NCBI GenBank assembly: GCA_903874055.1
Contig: CAIQQR010000119.1
Location: 1 to 62,898, forward strand
Length of the DNA: 62,898 nt
Origin: an uncultured Bacteroidota bacterium
GTDB lineage: Bacteria; Bacteroidota; Bacteroidia; Chitinophagales; Chitinophagaceae
Direction: 5' to 3'
A program made the translations under genes and the position numbers. Every line of letters starts with the position of its first letter. Positions within the stretch are counted from its first letter, which is position 1. This document shows, piece after piece, positions 9,311-18,533 of the stretch. A model generated the notes under the pieces. That model was given only the letters and a program-made list of their open reading frames with translations. It did not search any database and was not told the DNA's origin.

Positions 9311-11158
9311 CTATAAGAATTGATTGATCGCGTCCGTCAATTCTTGCTTTGTAATAGGAACACCCATCATTTTATTGTAACCTTTTGCGTCTACTAAATA
9401 CTTATCACGGATAATTTTAATCAATTGACCATTGTTGATCTCAGGAATTAAAATGGTTTCAAAATTCTTTAAGATATCACCTAAATTGCTAGGGAAAGGA
9501 CGCATGTACTTAATATGTGCGTGACTAACTGATTTGCCTTGGGCTAGCAACTCCATTACAGTGCCTTTAATAGTGCCATAAGTGGAACCCCATCCTAAAA
9601 CCAATACTTTACCTTTTTCAGCACCGCTGTCAATAGTTTGTTTAGGAATATAGTCTGCAATTTTTTCTACTTTAGCTTCTCTCATTTTAATCATGAACTG
9701 GTGGTTCTCTGCTTCGTAGTTTACGTTACCAGTTTCATGTTGTTTTTCCAAACCACCAATACGATGCTCTAAACCAGGTGTGCCAGGCACTGCCCAAGGG
9801 CGCGCTAATTTTTCGTTTCTTGTGTATGGTTTGTATTTTAACTCACCTTCATCCAACTTAGTTTTAAAAGTAACTTCAATGGCAGGTAAGTCTGCTGCTT
9901 TTGGAAACTTCCAAGGCTCAGCACCATTTGCAATATATCCATCACTTAATAAAATAACTGGAGTCATATGTTGTAAAGCAATTCTCACTGCTTCAAATGC
10001 CATTTCAAAACAATCACTTGGTGTTGAAGTTGCGATAATAGGAATTGGAGCTTCTCCATTTCGTCCATAGTAAGCTTGCATCAAATCACTTTGCTCGGTT
10101 TTAGTTGGCAAACCTGTTGAAGGTCCACCTCTTTGAATATTTACAATCACCAATGGTAATTCTAACATCATTGCCAATCCCATCGCTTCCGTTTTTAAAG
10201 CCATACCTGGGCCAGAAGTAGTTGTTAAACCAATTTGTCCACCATAGCTTGCCCCAATAGCTGATGCAATACCTGCAATCTCATCTTCGGCTTGGAATGT
10301 TCTAACACCAAAGTTTTTATACTTACTTAATTCATGTAAGATATCTGTTGCAGGTGTGATAGGATAAGAACCTAAGAACAAAGGAAGATTCGCTTTTTGA
10401 GAAGCAGCAATCAATCCCATAGATAAAGCTTGGTTACCCATGATACTACGATAAGTACCTGGTTCCATCTTTGATTTTTCTACTTTGAATCTTGCTGCAT
10501 TAAATAATTCAGCGGTTTCTCCATAAAAATAACCAGCTTTTAAAACAGCGATATTACTATTTAAAATAGATTCTTTTTTTCCAAATTTTTCTTTTAAGAA
10601 ACTGATAGTAGTATCTAAGTCTCTGTTGTATACCCAATAGATAACACCTAATACAAACATGTTTTTCGCACGATCTCTTTCTTTATTTCCTAATTCAGGG
10701 AAATCTTTTAATGCTTCACGTGTTAACTTAGTAACATCAATCTTTGTTAATTCGTATCCATCTAAACTTCCGTCTTCTAAAGGATTAATTCCGTCTGGAT
10801 AATTTGCAAGACGTAAATTTTTAACATCAAAACCATCGGTGTTCGCAATAATTTTTCCGCCTTTCTTTAAGCCTTTTAAATTTACTTTTAAGGCAGCAGC
10901 ATTCATCGCAACTAATACATCACATGCATCACCAGGAGTGTATACTTTGTCTGAACTAAAGTGAACTTGGAATCCACTTACACCAGGTAAGGTTCCGATA
11001 GGAGCCCTGATCTCAGCTGGGAAATCAGGAAATGTTGCTAGGTCAATACCTAGTATCGCAGTATTGTTTGTGAATTGCTGTCCTGTTAACTGCATTCCAT
11101 CTCCACTATCACCAGCAAATTTTATCACTACATCCTGTAAAATAACTTCGTTCTGCAT
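9311..11158 (-). CDS. korA: 2-oxoacid:ferredoxin oxidoreductase, fused gamma-alpha subunit
   Basis: Part of a TPP/ferredoxin enzyme that interconverts 2-oxoacids (often 2-oxoglutarate) with acyl-CoA and CO2. The 615 residues begin with a gamma (POR) domain, VVIKFAGDSGDGMQLTGQQ to about residue 190, followed by the alpha (pyrimidine-binding) domain with GSYPITPATDILHELSKY, EDEIAGIASAIGASYGG and TTTSGPGMALKTEAMG, and a C-terminal swivel domain. ATG 11158 is preferred over TTG 11179. The TPP-binding beta subunit (korB), normally just downstream, is absent: the next gene is nth on the other strand. Confidence 0.92.
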   Translation of the reverse strand: MQNEVILQDVVIKFAGDSGDGMQLTGQQFTNNTAILGIDLATFPDFPAEIRAPIGTLPGVSGFQVHFSSDKVYTPGDACDVLVAMNAAALKVNLKGLKKGGKIIANTDGFDVKNLRLANYPDGINPLEDGSLDGYELTKIDVTKLTREALKDFPELGNKERDRAKNMFVLGVIYWVYNRDLDTTISFLKEKFGKKESILNSNIAVLKAGYFYGETAELFNAARFKVEKSKMEPGTYRSIMGNQALSMGLIAASQKANLPLFLGSYPITPATDILHELSKYKNFGVRTFQAEDEIAGIASAIGASYGGQIGLTTTSGPGMALKTEAMGLAMMLELPLVIVNIQRGGPSTGLPTKTEQSDLMQAYYGRNGEAPIPIIATSTPSDCFEMAFEAVRIALQHMTPVILLSDGYIANGAEPWKFPKAADLPAIEVTFKTKLDEGELKYKPYTRNEKLARPWAVPGTPGLEHRIGGLEKQHETGNVNYEAENHQFMIKMREAKVEKIADYIPKQTIDSGAEKGKVLVLGWGSTYGTIKGTVMELLAQGKSVSHAHIKYMRPFPSNLGDILKNFETILIPEINNGQLIKIIRDKYLVDAKGYNKMMGVPITKQELTDAINQFL

Positions 11159-11239
11159 ATGGCTGTAATTTGTCTTCAAAGGTACTAAGACATGCGCCTA
11201 AATGGTTATTTTTTATTATTTTTTTTATAATTTCTTGAG

Positions 11240-11247
11240 TAACTTTG
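11240..11247 (+). promoter_or_regulatory. Bacteroidota -7 box
   Basis: TAACTTTG matches TAnnTTTG, 19 bp before the deacetylase start. No clear -33 TTTG is seen in the T-rich upstream stretch. Confidence 0.5.
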
Positions 11248-11266
11248 CAGACTAATCTTTGGCATC

Positions 11267-12043
11267 ATGATCATAGCCCCTGTTTTCTATATATTGGCTC
11301 ATCTATTCCTTCCTGGCAATGCATCAAATGCAATCGTTCCCAAGCCAGTATTGAAAGTGCCTGACACTGAAATTAAGTATGTTTACCTAAGTTTTGATGA
11401 TGGCCCATTGGAAGGAACATCTAATTGTATTGACATCTGTTTAAATCAAAAAGTACCAGCTACCTTTTTTGAAGTTGGAAGACACCAGGCAATCAGCAAT
11501 AAAGCAAAGGCATTGTATAATCGTATCCTGCAGAATGAAACTCAGTTTATGATTGCGAATCATAGTTACACACATGCTAATAGCAAATACAAATATTTTT
11601 ATCGTCACCCAAACATGGCTTTTGAAGATTTTATGCAATCGCAAAGTTCTTTAGCTATTAAAAACAATATTATTCGTTTGCCTGGTAATAGCGCATGGAA
11701 TACCACTTCGCTAAATAAGGCAAGCGGGTTAGTAAAACCGATTGTTCACAAATTAGATAGTGCCGGCTTTAATATTATTGGATGGGATGTGGAGTGGGGG
11801 TTTAATAAAAGTGGTAAACCAAGACAAACTCCACAATTTGTTATAGATATGGTTGACTCTGCATTTGCTCGTAATCATACTGCGACTAAAAATCATGTCG
11901 TTATTTTAATGCATGATCATATGTTTAGAGCTTCGGAAGATTCAGCAAAATTGGTGACATTAATTGACTTATTAAAGTCAAACCCAAAATTTCAATTGCG
12001 CAAAATATCCCAATATCCTGGTTTGAAAAACGGCGGACGTTAA
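11267..12043 (+). CDS. polysaccharide deacetylase (NodB/CE4 family), probably exported
   Basis: Predicted metal-dependent de-N-acetylase acting on cell-wall or extracellular glycan. The 258 residues start with a short hydrophobic leader (about 1-18) that could be a signal peptide or anchor. CE4 motifs seen in order are SFDDGP (motif 1), NHSYTH (motif 2, metal His pair), RLPGNSAWN (motif 3), GWDVEWGF (motif 4) and ILMHDH (motif 5). Motif 3 has an Asn after PG, which departs from the common RxPY/RPPG forms. It stands alone between divergent korA and the Bax-inhibitor gene. Confidence 0.85.
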   Translation: MIIAPVFYILAHLFLPGNASNAIVPKPVLKVPDTEIKYVYLSFDDGPLEGTSNCIDICLNQKVPATFFEVGRHQAISNKAKALYNRILQNETQFMIANHSYTHANSKYKYFYRHPNMAFEDFMQSQSSLAIKNNIIRLPGNSAWNTTSLNKASGLVKPIVHKLDSAGFNIIGWDVEWGFNKSGKPRQTPQFVIDMVDSAFARNHTATKNHVVILMHDHMFRASEDSAKLVTLIDLLKSNPKFQLRKISQYPGLKNGGR

Positions 12044-12110
12044 CATTTTTTTTGCAATAGTTTTTACTAAGATTTTGTATATTTATAATTGAAAAATTAA
12101 ACTAAATTTT

Positions 12111-12902
12111 ATGGGCGTATTTAATACAGGTAATCCAACACTTACCGAGAAAATTTTTGACAAAAGTTTGAATGAAACTTCAAAAGCTTTTGGTGTAATG
12201 ACCGTTAGAGGTACATTGAATAAATTTGGCTTTTTGATGTTAATGATGATGGGCTCAGCAATGTATATTTGGAGCATTGTCACACCAGAAACAATGGGAA
12301 CGGCTAATACTTTAATGTTGGTAGGTTTGATAGGAGGTTTTATCCTTGCAATGGTAATGATGTTTAAGCCTAATTTAGCTTCTTATATTGCACCCGCGTA
12401 TGCCATTATGGAAGGCTTAGCTATAGGAGGAATCAGTGCTTATTTTAATGCCATTTTTGGTGCTAAACTAGGTGGAACTTCTGGTCAAAATTCTAATATC
12501 ATTGTGAATGCGGTTGGCTTAACCATGGGGGTTGCCATTGCAATGTTCTTATTGTATAATTTTAGAATAATCAATGTTACCAATCGTTTAAGATCAATAG
12601 TGGTTTCTGCAACTGCAGGTATTGCTATATTTTATTTTATCATGATGATTGCAAGATTGTTTACACATACCAATGCATTTGGAGCATTTGACGGGTCTCT
12701 TTTAAGTATTGGTATTAGTTTATTTGTGGTAGGTATTGCTGCATTTAATTTATTATTAGATTTTGATGCCATTGAACAAGGAGCTGAAATGGGGGCGCCA
12801 AAATATATGGAATGGTATGGTGCTTTCTCATTGTTAGTGACTTTGATTTGGTTGTACCTAGAAATATTGAAATTATTGAGCAAATTGAACTCAAGAAAGT
12901 AA
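12111..12902 (+). CDS. Bax inhibitor-1/YccA family membrane protein
   Basis: 263 residues with about seven hydrophobic segments after a polar 40-residue N-terminus. The repeated small/hydrophobic helices and the C-terminal LLDFDAIEQGAEMGAPKYM, with acidic residues between the last helices, are typical of the BI-1-like family, whose members act as pH-sensitive calcium leak channels or quality-control protease partners. The exact role in this organism is unknown. ATG 12111 is the only sensible start. It is monocistronic, with a strong terminator after it. Confidence 0.88.
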   Translation: MGVFNTGNPTLTEKIFDKSLNETSKAFGVMTVRGTLNKFGFLMLMMMGSAMYIWSIVTPETMGTANTLMLVGLIGGFILAMVMMFKPNLASYIAPAYAIMEGLAIGGISAYFNAIFGAKLGGTSGQNSNIIVNAVGLTMGVAIAMFLLYNFRIINVTNRLRSIVVSATAGIAIFYFIMMIARLFTHTNAFGAFDGSLLSIGISLFVVGIAAFNLLLDFDAIEQGAEMGAPKYMEWYGAFSLLVTLIWLYLEILKLLSKLNSRK

Positions 12903-12923
12903 TATAACTAAATAGAGTATTAG

Positions 12924-12950
12924 ATAATGGCCCCAATTTGGGGCCATTAT
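12924..12950 (+). terminator. intrinsic terminator after the BI-1 gene
   Basis: 11-bp perfect stem ATAATGGCCCC / GGGGCCATTAT with loop AATTT and a short T-rich tail. Confidence 0.88.
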
Positions 12951-12993
12951 TATTTATTGCAATCATGTAACACTTTCTTGTTAATAATTATGG

Positions 12994-13001
12994 TAAATTT
13001 G
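12994..13001 (+). promoter_or_regulatory. Bacteroidota -7 box
   Basis: TAAATTTG (TAnnTTTG) lies 17 bp before the E1 start. A TTG at 12978-12980 is closer than the usual -33 spacing. Confidence 0.45.
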
Positions 13002-13018
13002 AAATATAAAGTAGTGCA

Positions 13019-15010
13019 ATGGAATTTCAACCTGGCCAATTAGACAATCAACAGCTTATTCAACTTTATCATTCTTTGCTTTTGCCAAGAATGATTGAAG
13101 AAAAAATGTTGGTACTATTACGCCAAGGAAAAATAAGTAAATGGTTTAGTGGTATTGGTCAAGAAGCTATAGCAGTAGGAGCAACACTGGCATTAGATAA
13201 AGAAGAATGGATTATGCCGCTGCATAGAAATTTAGGCGTTTTTACTGCGCGGGAAATGCCACTTACAGACTTATTCAAACAATGGCAGGGTGATGTAACA
13301 GGGTATAGCAAAGCAAGAGAAAGAAGTTTTCATTTTGGTTCAAAGGCGCATTTTATATGTGGAATGATTTCACATTTAGGTCCTCAATTAGCACTAGCCG
13401 ATGGAGTTGCATTAGCTTATCAACAAAGAGGGCAGCAAAAAATAGCATTGGCATTTACGGGGGATGGCGGAACTAGTGAAGGAGATTTTCATGAAGCCTT
13501 AAATGTTGCAGCAGTTTGGAATTTGCCTGTGATTTTTATAATTGAAAACAATGGTTATGGATTAAGTACGCCTACGAATGAACAATATAAATGTGATCAC
13601 TTGGTTGATCGTGCAAAAGGCTATGGTATTGAAGGAGTGCGCATAGACGGAAATAATATTTTAGAAGTCTATAATACTATCAAGGGTGTTAGAGATTATT
13701 GTATTGAACATCAAAAACCTTACCTCATAGAGTGTGATACTTTTAGAATGAGGGGTCATGAGGAAGCAAGTGGTATTAAATATGTGCCTACTGAGTTGTT
13801 GGAACAATGGGCTCAAAAAGATCCAATTAGAAATTACGAAGATTATTTATTGTTAAAAGGAATAATACAACAATCGGAGATTGCAACCATTCGTGCCAGC
13901 ATTAAAGAAAAAATAGAGTCCGACTTAGCGCAGGTAATGCAAATGACACCATTGCATCCTTCGGTTGAAAATGAATTGAAGGATGTGTTTGCCCCCATTA
14001 CTGAAAATACTATTCCCAATGTTGAATCATTAATTCAGCCCGAAGTAAAAACAAAAAGATTCATTGAATCCATTAGTGATGCTTTGCGTGCAGCCATGCA
14101 TCGTTATCCCGAAATGATTATAATGGGGCAGGATATTGCTGAATATGGGGGTGCATTTAAAGTAACTGATGGATTTGTAAATGAATTTGGAAAACAAAGA
14201 ATTCGCAATACACCTATTTGTGAGAGTGCTATTGTTGGAGCCTCACTGGGATTGAGTTTGGAAGGGATTAAGTCTGTTATGGAAATGCAGTTTGCTGATT
14301 TTGTTTCTGTTGGATTTAATCAGATTGTAAATAATTTAGCAAAGATTCATTACAGATGGGGGCAGCAAGCCGATGTAGTAATTCGTATGCCAACGGGTGC
14401 TGGTGTGGGCGCAGGTCCATTTCATTCACAATCGAATGAAGCATGGTTTACGCATGTGCCTGGATTAAAAGTAGTGTATCCTTCTAATCCAGCTGATGCA
14501 AAAGGTTTAATGATAGCAGCATTGGCGGATCCTAATCCAGTATTATATTTTGAACACAAAGCAATGTATCGTAGTGTGGAAGGTGAAGTGCCGGTGGACT
14601 ATTATCAAGTGCCTATTGGTAAAGCACATTTTGTAAGCAGGGGCGAAGATGCTACTATTATTACGTATGGCATGGGTGTGCATTGGGCAAAAAAATATCA
14701 AACTGAAAATACAGATATTACTTTAACTATTTTAGACTTAAGAAGCTTGGCACCATTGGATTACGATGCTATAGCAGAAGCAGTGGCAAGTACAGGCAAA
14801 GTAATAATACTTCATGAGGATAATTTAACAGGAGGTATTGGTGGTGAAATTAGTGCATGGATTGCTGAGCATTGTTTTACCCAATTGGATGCACCCATTT
14901 TGCGTTGTGCCTCACTTGACACACCTATTCCATTTAATATTATTTTAGAAAAACAATACCTTGCTAATAATAGGTTGCATGAAACCATGCAAAAACTACT
15001 ATCGTTCTAA
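13019..15010 (+). CDS. 2-oxoacid dehydrogenase E1, fused alpha and beta subunits
   Basis: TPP-dependent decarboxylase component of a pyruvate- or branched-chain-2-oxoacid dehydrogenase complex. 663 residues: the alpha half (about 1-320) has the TPP motif GDGGTSEGDF to IIENNGYG, and the beta half (about 335-663) starts RFIESISDALRAAMHRYP and contains GQDIAEYGGAFKVT and RMPTGAGVGAGPFHSQ. The fusion is common in Bacteroidota. An E2 with two lipoyl domains is 14 kb away at 29.6 kb and may be the partner. The stop codon falls inside the first repeat of the unusual downstream element. Confidence 0.92.
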   Translation: MEFQPGQLDNQQLIQLYHSLLLPRMIEEKMLVLLRQGKISKWFSGIGQEAIAVGATLALDKEEWIMPLHRNLGVFTAREMPLTDLFKQWQGDVTGYSKARERSFHFGSKAHFICGMISHLGPQLALADGVALAYQQRGQQKIALAFTGDGGTSEGDFHEALNVAAVWNLPVIFIIENNGYGLSTPTNEQYKCDHLVDRAKGYGIEGVRIDGNNILEVYNTIKGVRDYCIEHQKPYLIECDTFRMRGHEEASGIKYVPTELLEQWAQKDPIRNYEDYLLLKGIIQQSEIATIRASIKEKIESDLAQVMQMTPLHPSVENELKDVFAPITENTIPNVESLIQPEVKTKRFIESISDALRAAMHRYPEMIIMGQDIAEYGGAFKVTDGFVNEFGKQRIRNTPICESAIVGASLGLSLEGIKSVMEMQFADFVSVGFNQIVNNLAKIHYRWGQQADVVIRMPTGAGVGAGPFHSQSNEAWFTHVPGLKVVYPSNPADAKGLMIAALADPNPVLYFEHKAMYRSVEGEVPVDYYQVPIGKAHFVSRGEDATIITYGMGVHWAKKYQTENTDITLTILDLRSLAPLDYDAIAEAVASTGKVIILHEDNLTGGIGGEISAWIAEHCFTQLDAPILRCASLDTPIPFNIILEKQYLANNRLHETMQKLLSF

Positions 15011-15122
15011 TTAAAAGCCCTCTTAATTTTTTTTAGTGCGTATAAGTAAACAAGCCTACCCGTTTATGGGGTAGGCTTGAAAATCTTCAGAGATTAATTA
15101 AAAGCCCTCTTAATTTTTTTTA
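15008..15122. repeat. 28-bp direct repeat flanking a 59-nt insert (terminator-embedded mini-element, copy 1)
   Basis: The segment 15008-15035 (TAATTAAAAGCCCTC, then TTAAT8A) is repeated exactly at 15095-15122. The downstream copy forms the 5' arm, loop and first bases of the 3' arm of a perfect terminator; the upstream copy has no matching 3' arm beside it. Between them lie 59 nt (15036-15094) with a separate hairpin related to the insert at 45956-46013. This reads as an insertion that duplicated its target. Confidence 0.85.
15051..15079. other. hairpin with GTTTATG loop (copy 1)
   Basis: Perfect 11-bp stem CAAGCCTACCC / GGGTAGGCTTG around the 7-nt loop GTTTATG. There is no T-tract directly after, so it is not a normal intrinsic terminator. 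The same loop with a different stem is at 45966-45992. Confidence 0.9.
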
Positions 15123-15139
15123 AGAGGGCTTTTAATTAA
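15094..15139. terminator. bidirectional terminator between E1 and dipeptidase
   Basis: Perfect 20-bp inverted repeat (15094-15113 with 15120-15139) around six T, core AAAAGCCCTC / GAGGGCTTTT. Its right arm includes the dipeptidase stop codon (15136-15138). Confidence 0.93.
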
Positions 15140-16293
15140 TTAGGGTTATTTAATTTATAAACGCGTAAAAAATTCCCGCCTAATACTTTTGCAATATCAT
15201 CATCCTTGTAACCACGCTTAATTAATGCTTTAGTAAATTCAGGATAATCCAATACTGTTTTTAATTGCAAAGGTGCAGAGTCAATGCCATCAAAGTCGGA
15301 TCCTAAACCTACATGGTCAATGCCAATTAATTTTACGATATGATCAAAGTGATGCATTAAAACTTCAATATCTGGCTTAATGGCATCCGATTCTTTTTTA
15401 TATTTATTAGCGATCATTTCAAGTGAGTATGCCTTGTTTAATCCAGTAGCCACTAATGAGTCGGATTCTTTGCTATGTAATTTGTAAAAAGCGGCAGCCT
15501 TTTTTGCATAAGTACTATCTACAAAAGCAGAATAAAAATTTAAATGAATTACACCCCCGTTTTTTCCAACTGCTTTAATTTGATCGTCTTTTAAATTTCT
15601 TGAAACTGGATTAATTGCATAAGCGTCGCTATGGGAAGCAATTACAGGCTTGGTAGTTGTTTTAATCGCATCCCAAAAAGTGGCTTCACCTACATGCGAA
15701 ATGTCAACAATAATGCCTAGTTTATTCATGCGTTTAATAACCTCTTTCCCAAAAGCGTTTAATCCTTTGTGTCCAGTAAATGTGGGATCTTTTTCGTCGG
15801 CGTGAGAACTTGCCCAGCTTGGAGAATTGTTCCATGTAAGGGTCATATACCTAGCACCTCTTTTATAAAAAGTATCTAATTTGTTAATGTCGTCCTCAAT
15901 CATATGCCCGCCTTCTACGCCATATTGAGCTACCAATTTTCCTTCTTTTAATGCTTGCTCAATTTGTTTCCAAGTTTTTGCAACCACCATTTTATCCGGA
16001 TTCCTTGCAGCAACTGCGTCAATGGTATCCATCTCACGCATTGCAAAAGCGTATGGGTTTTTCTTTTCACCATCGCAGAAAATGGAGAACAATTGATAAT
16101 CAACACCACCTTGTTTAAATCGCTTTAAATCCGAATGATTGATCCCTGTTAAATCTTGATCTAGGCTTACTTTTTTCTCTATACAAGCACTTACTGCGTC
16201 ATTATGAGTATCTACTAAAATGGATTTAAAATGAATAGCTTGGCTATTGGCTTGTATTGAAAATGCAAGAAAAAGCGGTACTAGGTATTTCAT
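15136..16293 (-). CDS. dipeptidase (peptidase M19, renal dipeptidase family), exported
   Basis: Zinc dipeptidase hydrolysing dipeptides in the periplasm. 385 residues with an N-terminal signal peptide (MKYLVPLFLAFSIQANSQA). Family metal ligands are visible in order: VDTHNDAV (His, Asp), QYGVEGGHMI (bridging Glu), DISHVGE (His), ASHSDAYAI (His) and GSDFDGID (Asp). It converges on the E1 gene through a shared terminator. ATG 16293 gives the signal peptide, which supports the start. Confidence 0.92.
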   Translation of the reverse strand: MKYLVPLFLAFSIQANSQAIHFKSILVDTHNDAVSACIEKKVSLDQDLTGINHSDLKRFKQGGVDYQLFSIFCDGEKKNPYAFAMREMDTIDAVAARNPDKMVVAKTWKQIEQALKEGKLVAQYGVEGGHMIEDDINKLDTFYKRGARYMTLTWNNSPSWASSHADEKDPTFTGHKGLNAFGKEVIKRMNKLGIIVDISHVGEATFWDAIKTTTKPVIASHSDAYAINPVSRNLKDDQIKAVGKNGGVIHLNFYSAFVDSTYAKKAAAFYKLHSKESDSLVATGLNKAYSLEMIANKYKKESDAIKPDIEVLMHHFDHIVKLIGIDHVGLGSDFDGIDSAPLQLKTVLDYPEFTKALIKRGYKDDDIAKVLGGNFLRVYKLNNPN

Positions 16294-16329
16294 GGCGCGG
16301 GTTTGTTTTTAATTGACAACTAAAATAGC

Positions 16330-16337
16330 TATTTTTG
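16330..16337 (+). promoter_or_regulatory. Bacteroidota -7 box for prfA
   Basis: TATTTTTG (TAnnTTTG) ends 17 bp before the prfA ATG. A TTTG at 16302-16305 is a possible -33 element. Confidence 0.5.
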
Positions 16338-16354
16338 CCCACAGAAAAACGACT

Positions 16355-17419
16355 ATGTTAGATAAATTAGAAGCCATAAAAGCTAGATTTGGCCAGGTAG
16401 GGGTGGCTTTGACCAATCCTGAAATCATTAATAATCAGACCGAATTTGGCAAGATGAGCAAGGAATACCGTTCCTTGGAAAAAATTGTACAGCCATATTT
16501 AAGATATGTAAAGGTGTTGGATGAGCATAAATTTGCGAAAGAGTCTTTAAATGGGGATGATGCGGATTTGCGTGAGTTGGCTAAAATGGAATTGCCTTCT
16601 TTAGAGGAAGAAAAAGAGACTTTGGAAAAAGAGTTAACTAAATTATTGATTCCAAAGGATCCTCAAGATGATAAAAATGCAATCATTGAATTACGTGCTG
16701 GTACAGGAGGTGACGAAGCCAGTTTATTTGTGGGCGACTTATTAGGCATGTATACAAGATATTGTCAAAAGAAAGGTTGGAAAGTAGCCATTGCAAGTGA
16801 GAGTGAAGGATCGGTTGGAGGATATAAGGAAGTTATTTTAGAAGTAACTGGTGAGGACGTTTATGGTACTTTGAAATTTGAGAGTGGTGTACACCGTGTA
16901 CAACGTGTGCCTAGTACTGAAACTCAAGGACGTGTTCATACTTCGGCAGCAACTGTGGCGGTAATGCCTGAAGCAGAGGAAGTGGATTTTGTTTTAAATC
17001 CTGCGGACGTGAAAATGGAAACTGCGCGAAGTGGTGGAGCTGGAGGACAAAACGTAAATAAAGTAGAGACTAAGGTAATGTTAACGCATATTCCTACGGG
17101 CACTGTTATTATTTGTCAAACGGAACGTTCTCAGTTGGGTAACCGTGAAAAAGCAATGGGTATGTTGCGTACCAAATTATTTGAAGAGCAAGTACGTAAA
17201 CAAGAAGATGAAATTTCGAGACATCGTAAAACATTGGTGAGTACAGGAGATAGAAGTGCAAAAATTAGAACCTACAACTGGCCACAAGGTCGTGTTACTG
17301 ACCACCGTGTGAATGTTACTTCCTATAATTTGGATGCTGTGGTAAATGGAGAAATTGAAGAATTTATTGAAGCATTACAAATGGCAGAGAATGCAGAAAA
17401 AATGTTAGTGCAGAATTAA
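16355..17419 (+). CDS. prfA: peptide chain release factor 1
   Basis: Recognises UAA and UAG and triggers peptide release. 354 residues from ATG 16355 ([13 protein letters not shown]); an in-frame upstream start at 16313 would add 14 unrelated residues. The GGQ catalytic loop is in [16 protein letters not shown], and the stop-recognition PxT tripeptide is in [13 protein letters not shown], which marks it as RF1 rather than RF2. Monocistronic; a bidirectional terminator is shared with galE. Confidence 0.97.
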   Translation: MLDKLEAIKARFGQVGVALTNPEIINNQTEFGKMSKEYRSLEKIVQPYLRYVKVLDEHKFAKESLNGDDADLRELAKMELPSLEEEKETLEKELTKLLIPKDPQDDKNAIIELRAGTGGDEASLFVGDLLGMYTRYCQKKGWKVAIASESEGSVGGYKEVILEVTGEDVYGTLKFESGVHRVQRVPSTETQGRVHTSAATVAVMPEAEEVDFVLNPADVKMETARSGGAGGQNVNKVETKVMLTHIPTGTVIICQTERSQLGNREKAMGMLRTKLFEEQVRKQEDEISRHRKTLVSTGDRSAKIRTYNWPQGRVTDHRVNVTSYNLDAVVNGEIEEFIEALQMAENAEKMLVQN

Positions 17420-17435
17420 TAGGTAAAATTTTAAT

Positions 17436-17471
17436 AAAAAAAAGGGCTCGAATTTTCGAGCCCTTTTTTTT
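17436..17471. terminator. bidirectional terminator between prfA and galE
   Basis: Perfect 17-bp stem AAAAAAAAGGGCTCGAA / TTCGAGCCCTTTTTTTT with a 2-nt centre. It serves both converging genes. Confidence 0.94.
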
Positions 17472-17477
17472 ATGCGT

Positions 17478-18494
17478 TTATTTTGCAAGACTTTGTTCCC
17501 ATTGCCATGCAGTAAGCATCATTTCTTCTAAACCATACTTACATTTCCAGCCTAATTTGGTTACTGCTTTATCATTGTTGGCATAAATAGCAACGATGTC
17601 ACCTGCTCGGCGTGGACCCAATTCATAGTTTAATTTTACACCGCTTACTTTTTCAAAAGCTTTAATGGCTTCTAATACGGTAATGCCATTGCCGGTGCCA
17701 AGGTTAAAAACTTCGCATGTTTTTTCGGTGTTATTTTTTATTGAATATTGTAATGCTAAAGTATGTGCATGTGCAATATCACAAACATGTATGTAGTCTC
17801 TAATGCAACTTCCATCGCGGGTATCATAGTCGGTACCATATACTTGCATGGTTGGTAATTTACCAATCGCAGTTTGTGTAATAGCGGGTACTAAATTTTG
17901 AGGACGACCAATGGGTAATTCACCAATAGCCGTGCTAGGATGTGCACCCACTGGATTAAAGTAGCGCAACAATATGGTTGATAAAGGATAAGTAAAAGCA
18001 GTATCACGCACAATGGTTTCTCCCATTTGCTTGGTAGCGCCATAAGGTGAAGCAGCAGTTTGCAAAGGTGTTTCCTCGGTTACTGGAATCATTTCAGGAT
18101 TTCCGTACACTGTACAAGAAGAAGAGAAAATAAAATGTTTTGCATTGTATTTTGTAGCCATATTAAGTAAGTGCACCAAAGAGAACAAATTGTTCTCATA
18201 ATAGTCTAATGGTTTTTCTACTGACTCCCCCACTGCTTTGTATGCCGCAAAGTGAATAACACCAATAATACTTGGATGCTCTTTGAATATATTTTCAGTA
18301 GCTGCTTTGTCTGTTAAGTCTACATTGTAGTTTTTTATACGCTTGCCTGTAATTTTTTCAATACCGTCCAAAGATTTGTCTGTGGCTCTGGATAAGTTAT
18401 CGGCAGAAATTACATCAAAGCCATTTTCAATTAAATCAACAATGGTATGGGCCCCAATAAATCCACAACCTCCAGTAACAAGTATTGTTTGCAT
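17478..18494 (-). CDS. galE: UDP-glucose 4-epimerase
   Basis: Interconverts UDP-glucose and UDP-galactose using bound NAD; an extended SDR enzyme of 338 residues. Seen: Rossmann GGCGFIGAHTIVDL at the start, SSSCTVYGNPEMIP, the catalytic YGATK pair, and GTGNGITVLEAI near the C-terminus. It lies 40 bp downstream of the histidine kinase on the same strand with no terminator between, so it may be co-transcribed with the two-component pair. Activity on UDP-GlcNAc cannot be excluded. Confidence 0.93.
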   Translation of the reverse strand: MQTILVTGGCGFIGAHTIVDLIENGFDVISADNLSRATDKSLDGIEKITGKRIKNYNVDLTDKAATENIFKEHPSIIGVIHFAAYKAVGESVEKPLDYYENNLFSLVHLLNMATKYNAKHFIFSSSCTVYGNPEMIPVTEETPLQTAASPYGATKQMGETIVRDTAFTYPLSTILLRYFNPVGAHPSTAIGELPIGRPQNLVPAITQTAIGKLPTMQVYGTDYDTRDGSCIRDYIHVCDIAHAHTLALQYSIKNNTEKTCEVFNLGTGNGITVLEAIKAFEKVSGVKLNYELGPRRAGDIVAIYANNDKAVTKLGWKCKYGLEEMMLTAWQWEQSLAK

Positions 18495-18533
18495 GCTTAC
18501 AATTTAGAGCACAAAGAAACGAAAAAAAATGCA

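Noticed and set aside
11441..11644. Antisense open frame inside the deacetylase gene, and similar frames inside other genes
   Set aside because: No homology-like motifs, no promoter or ribosome context, and fully within clearly coding genes of the other strand.
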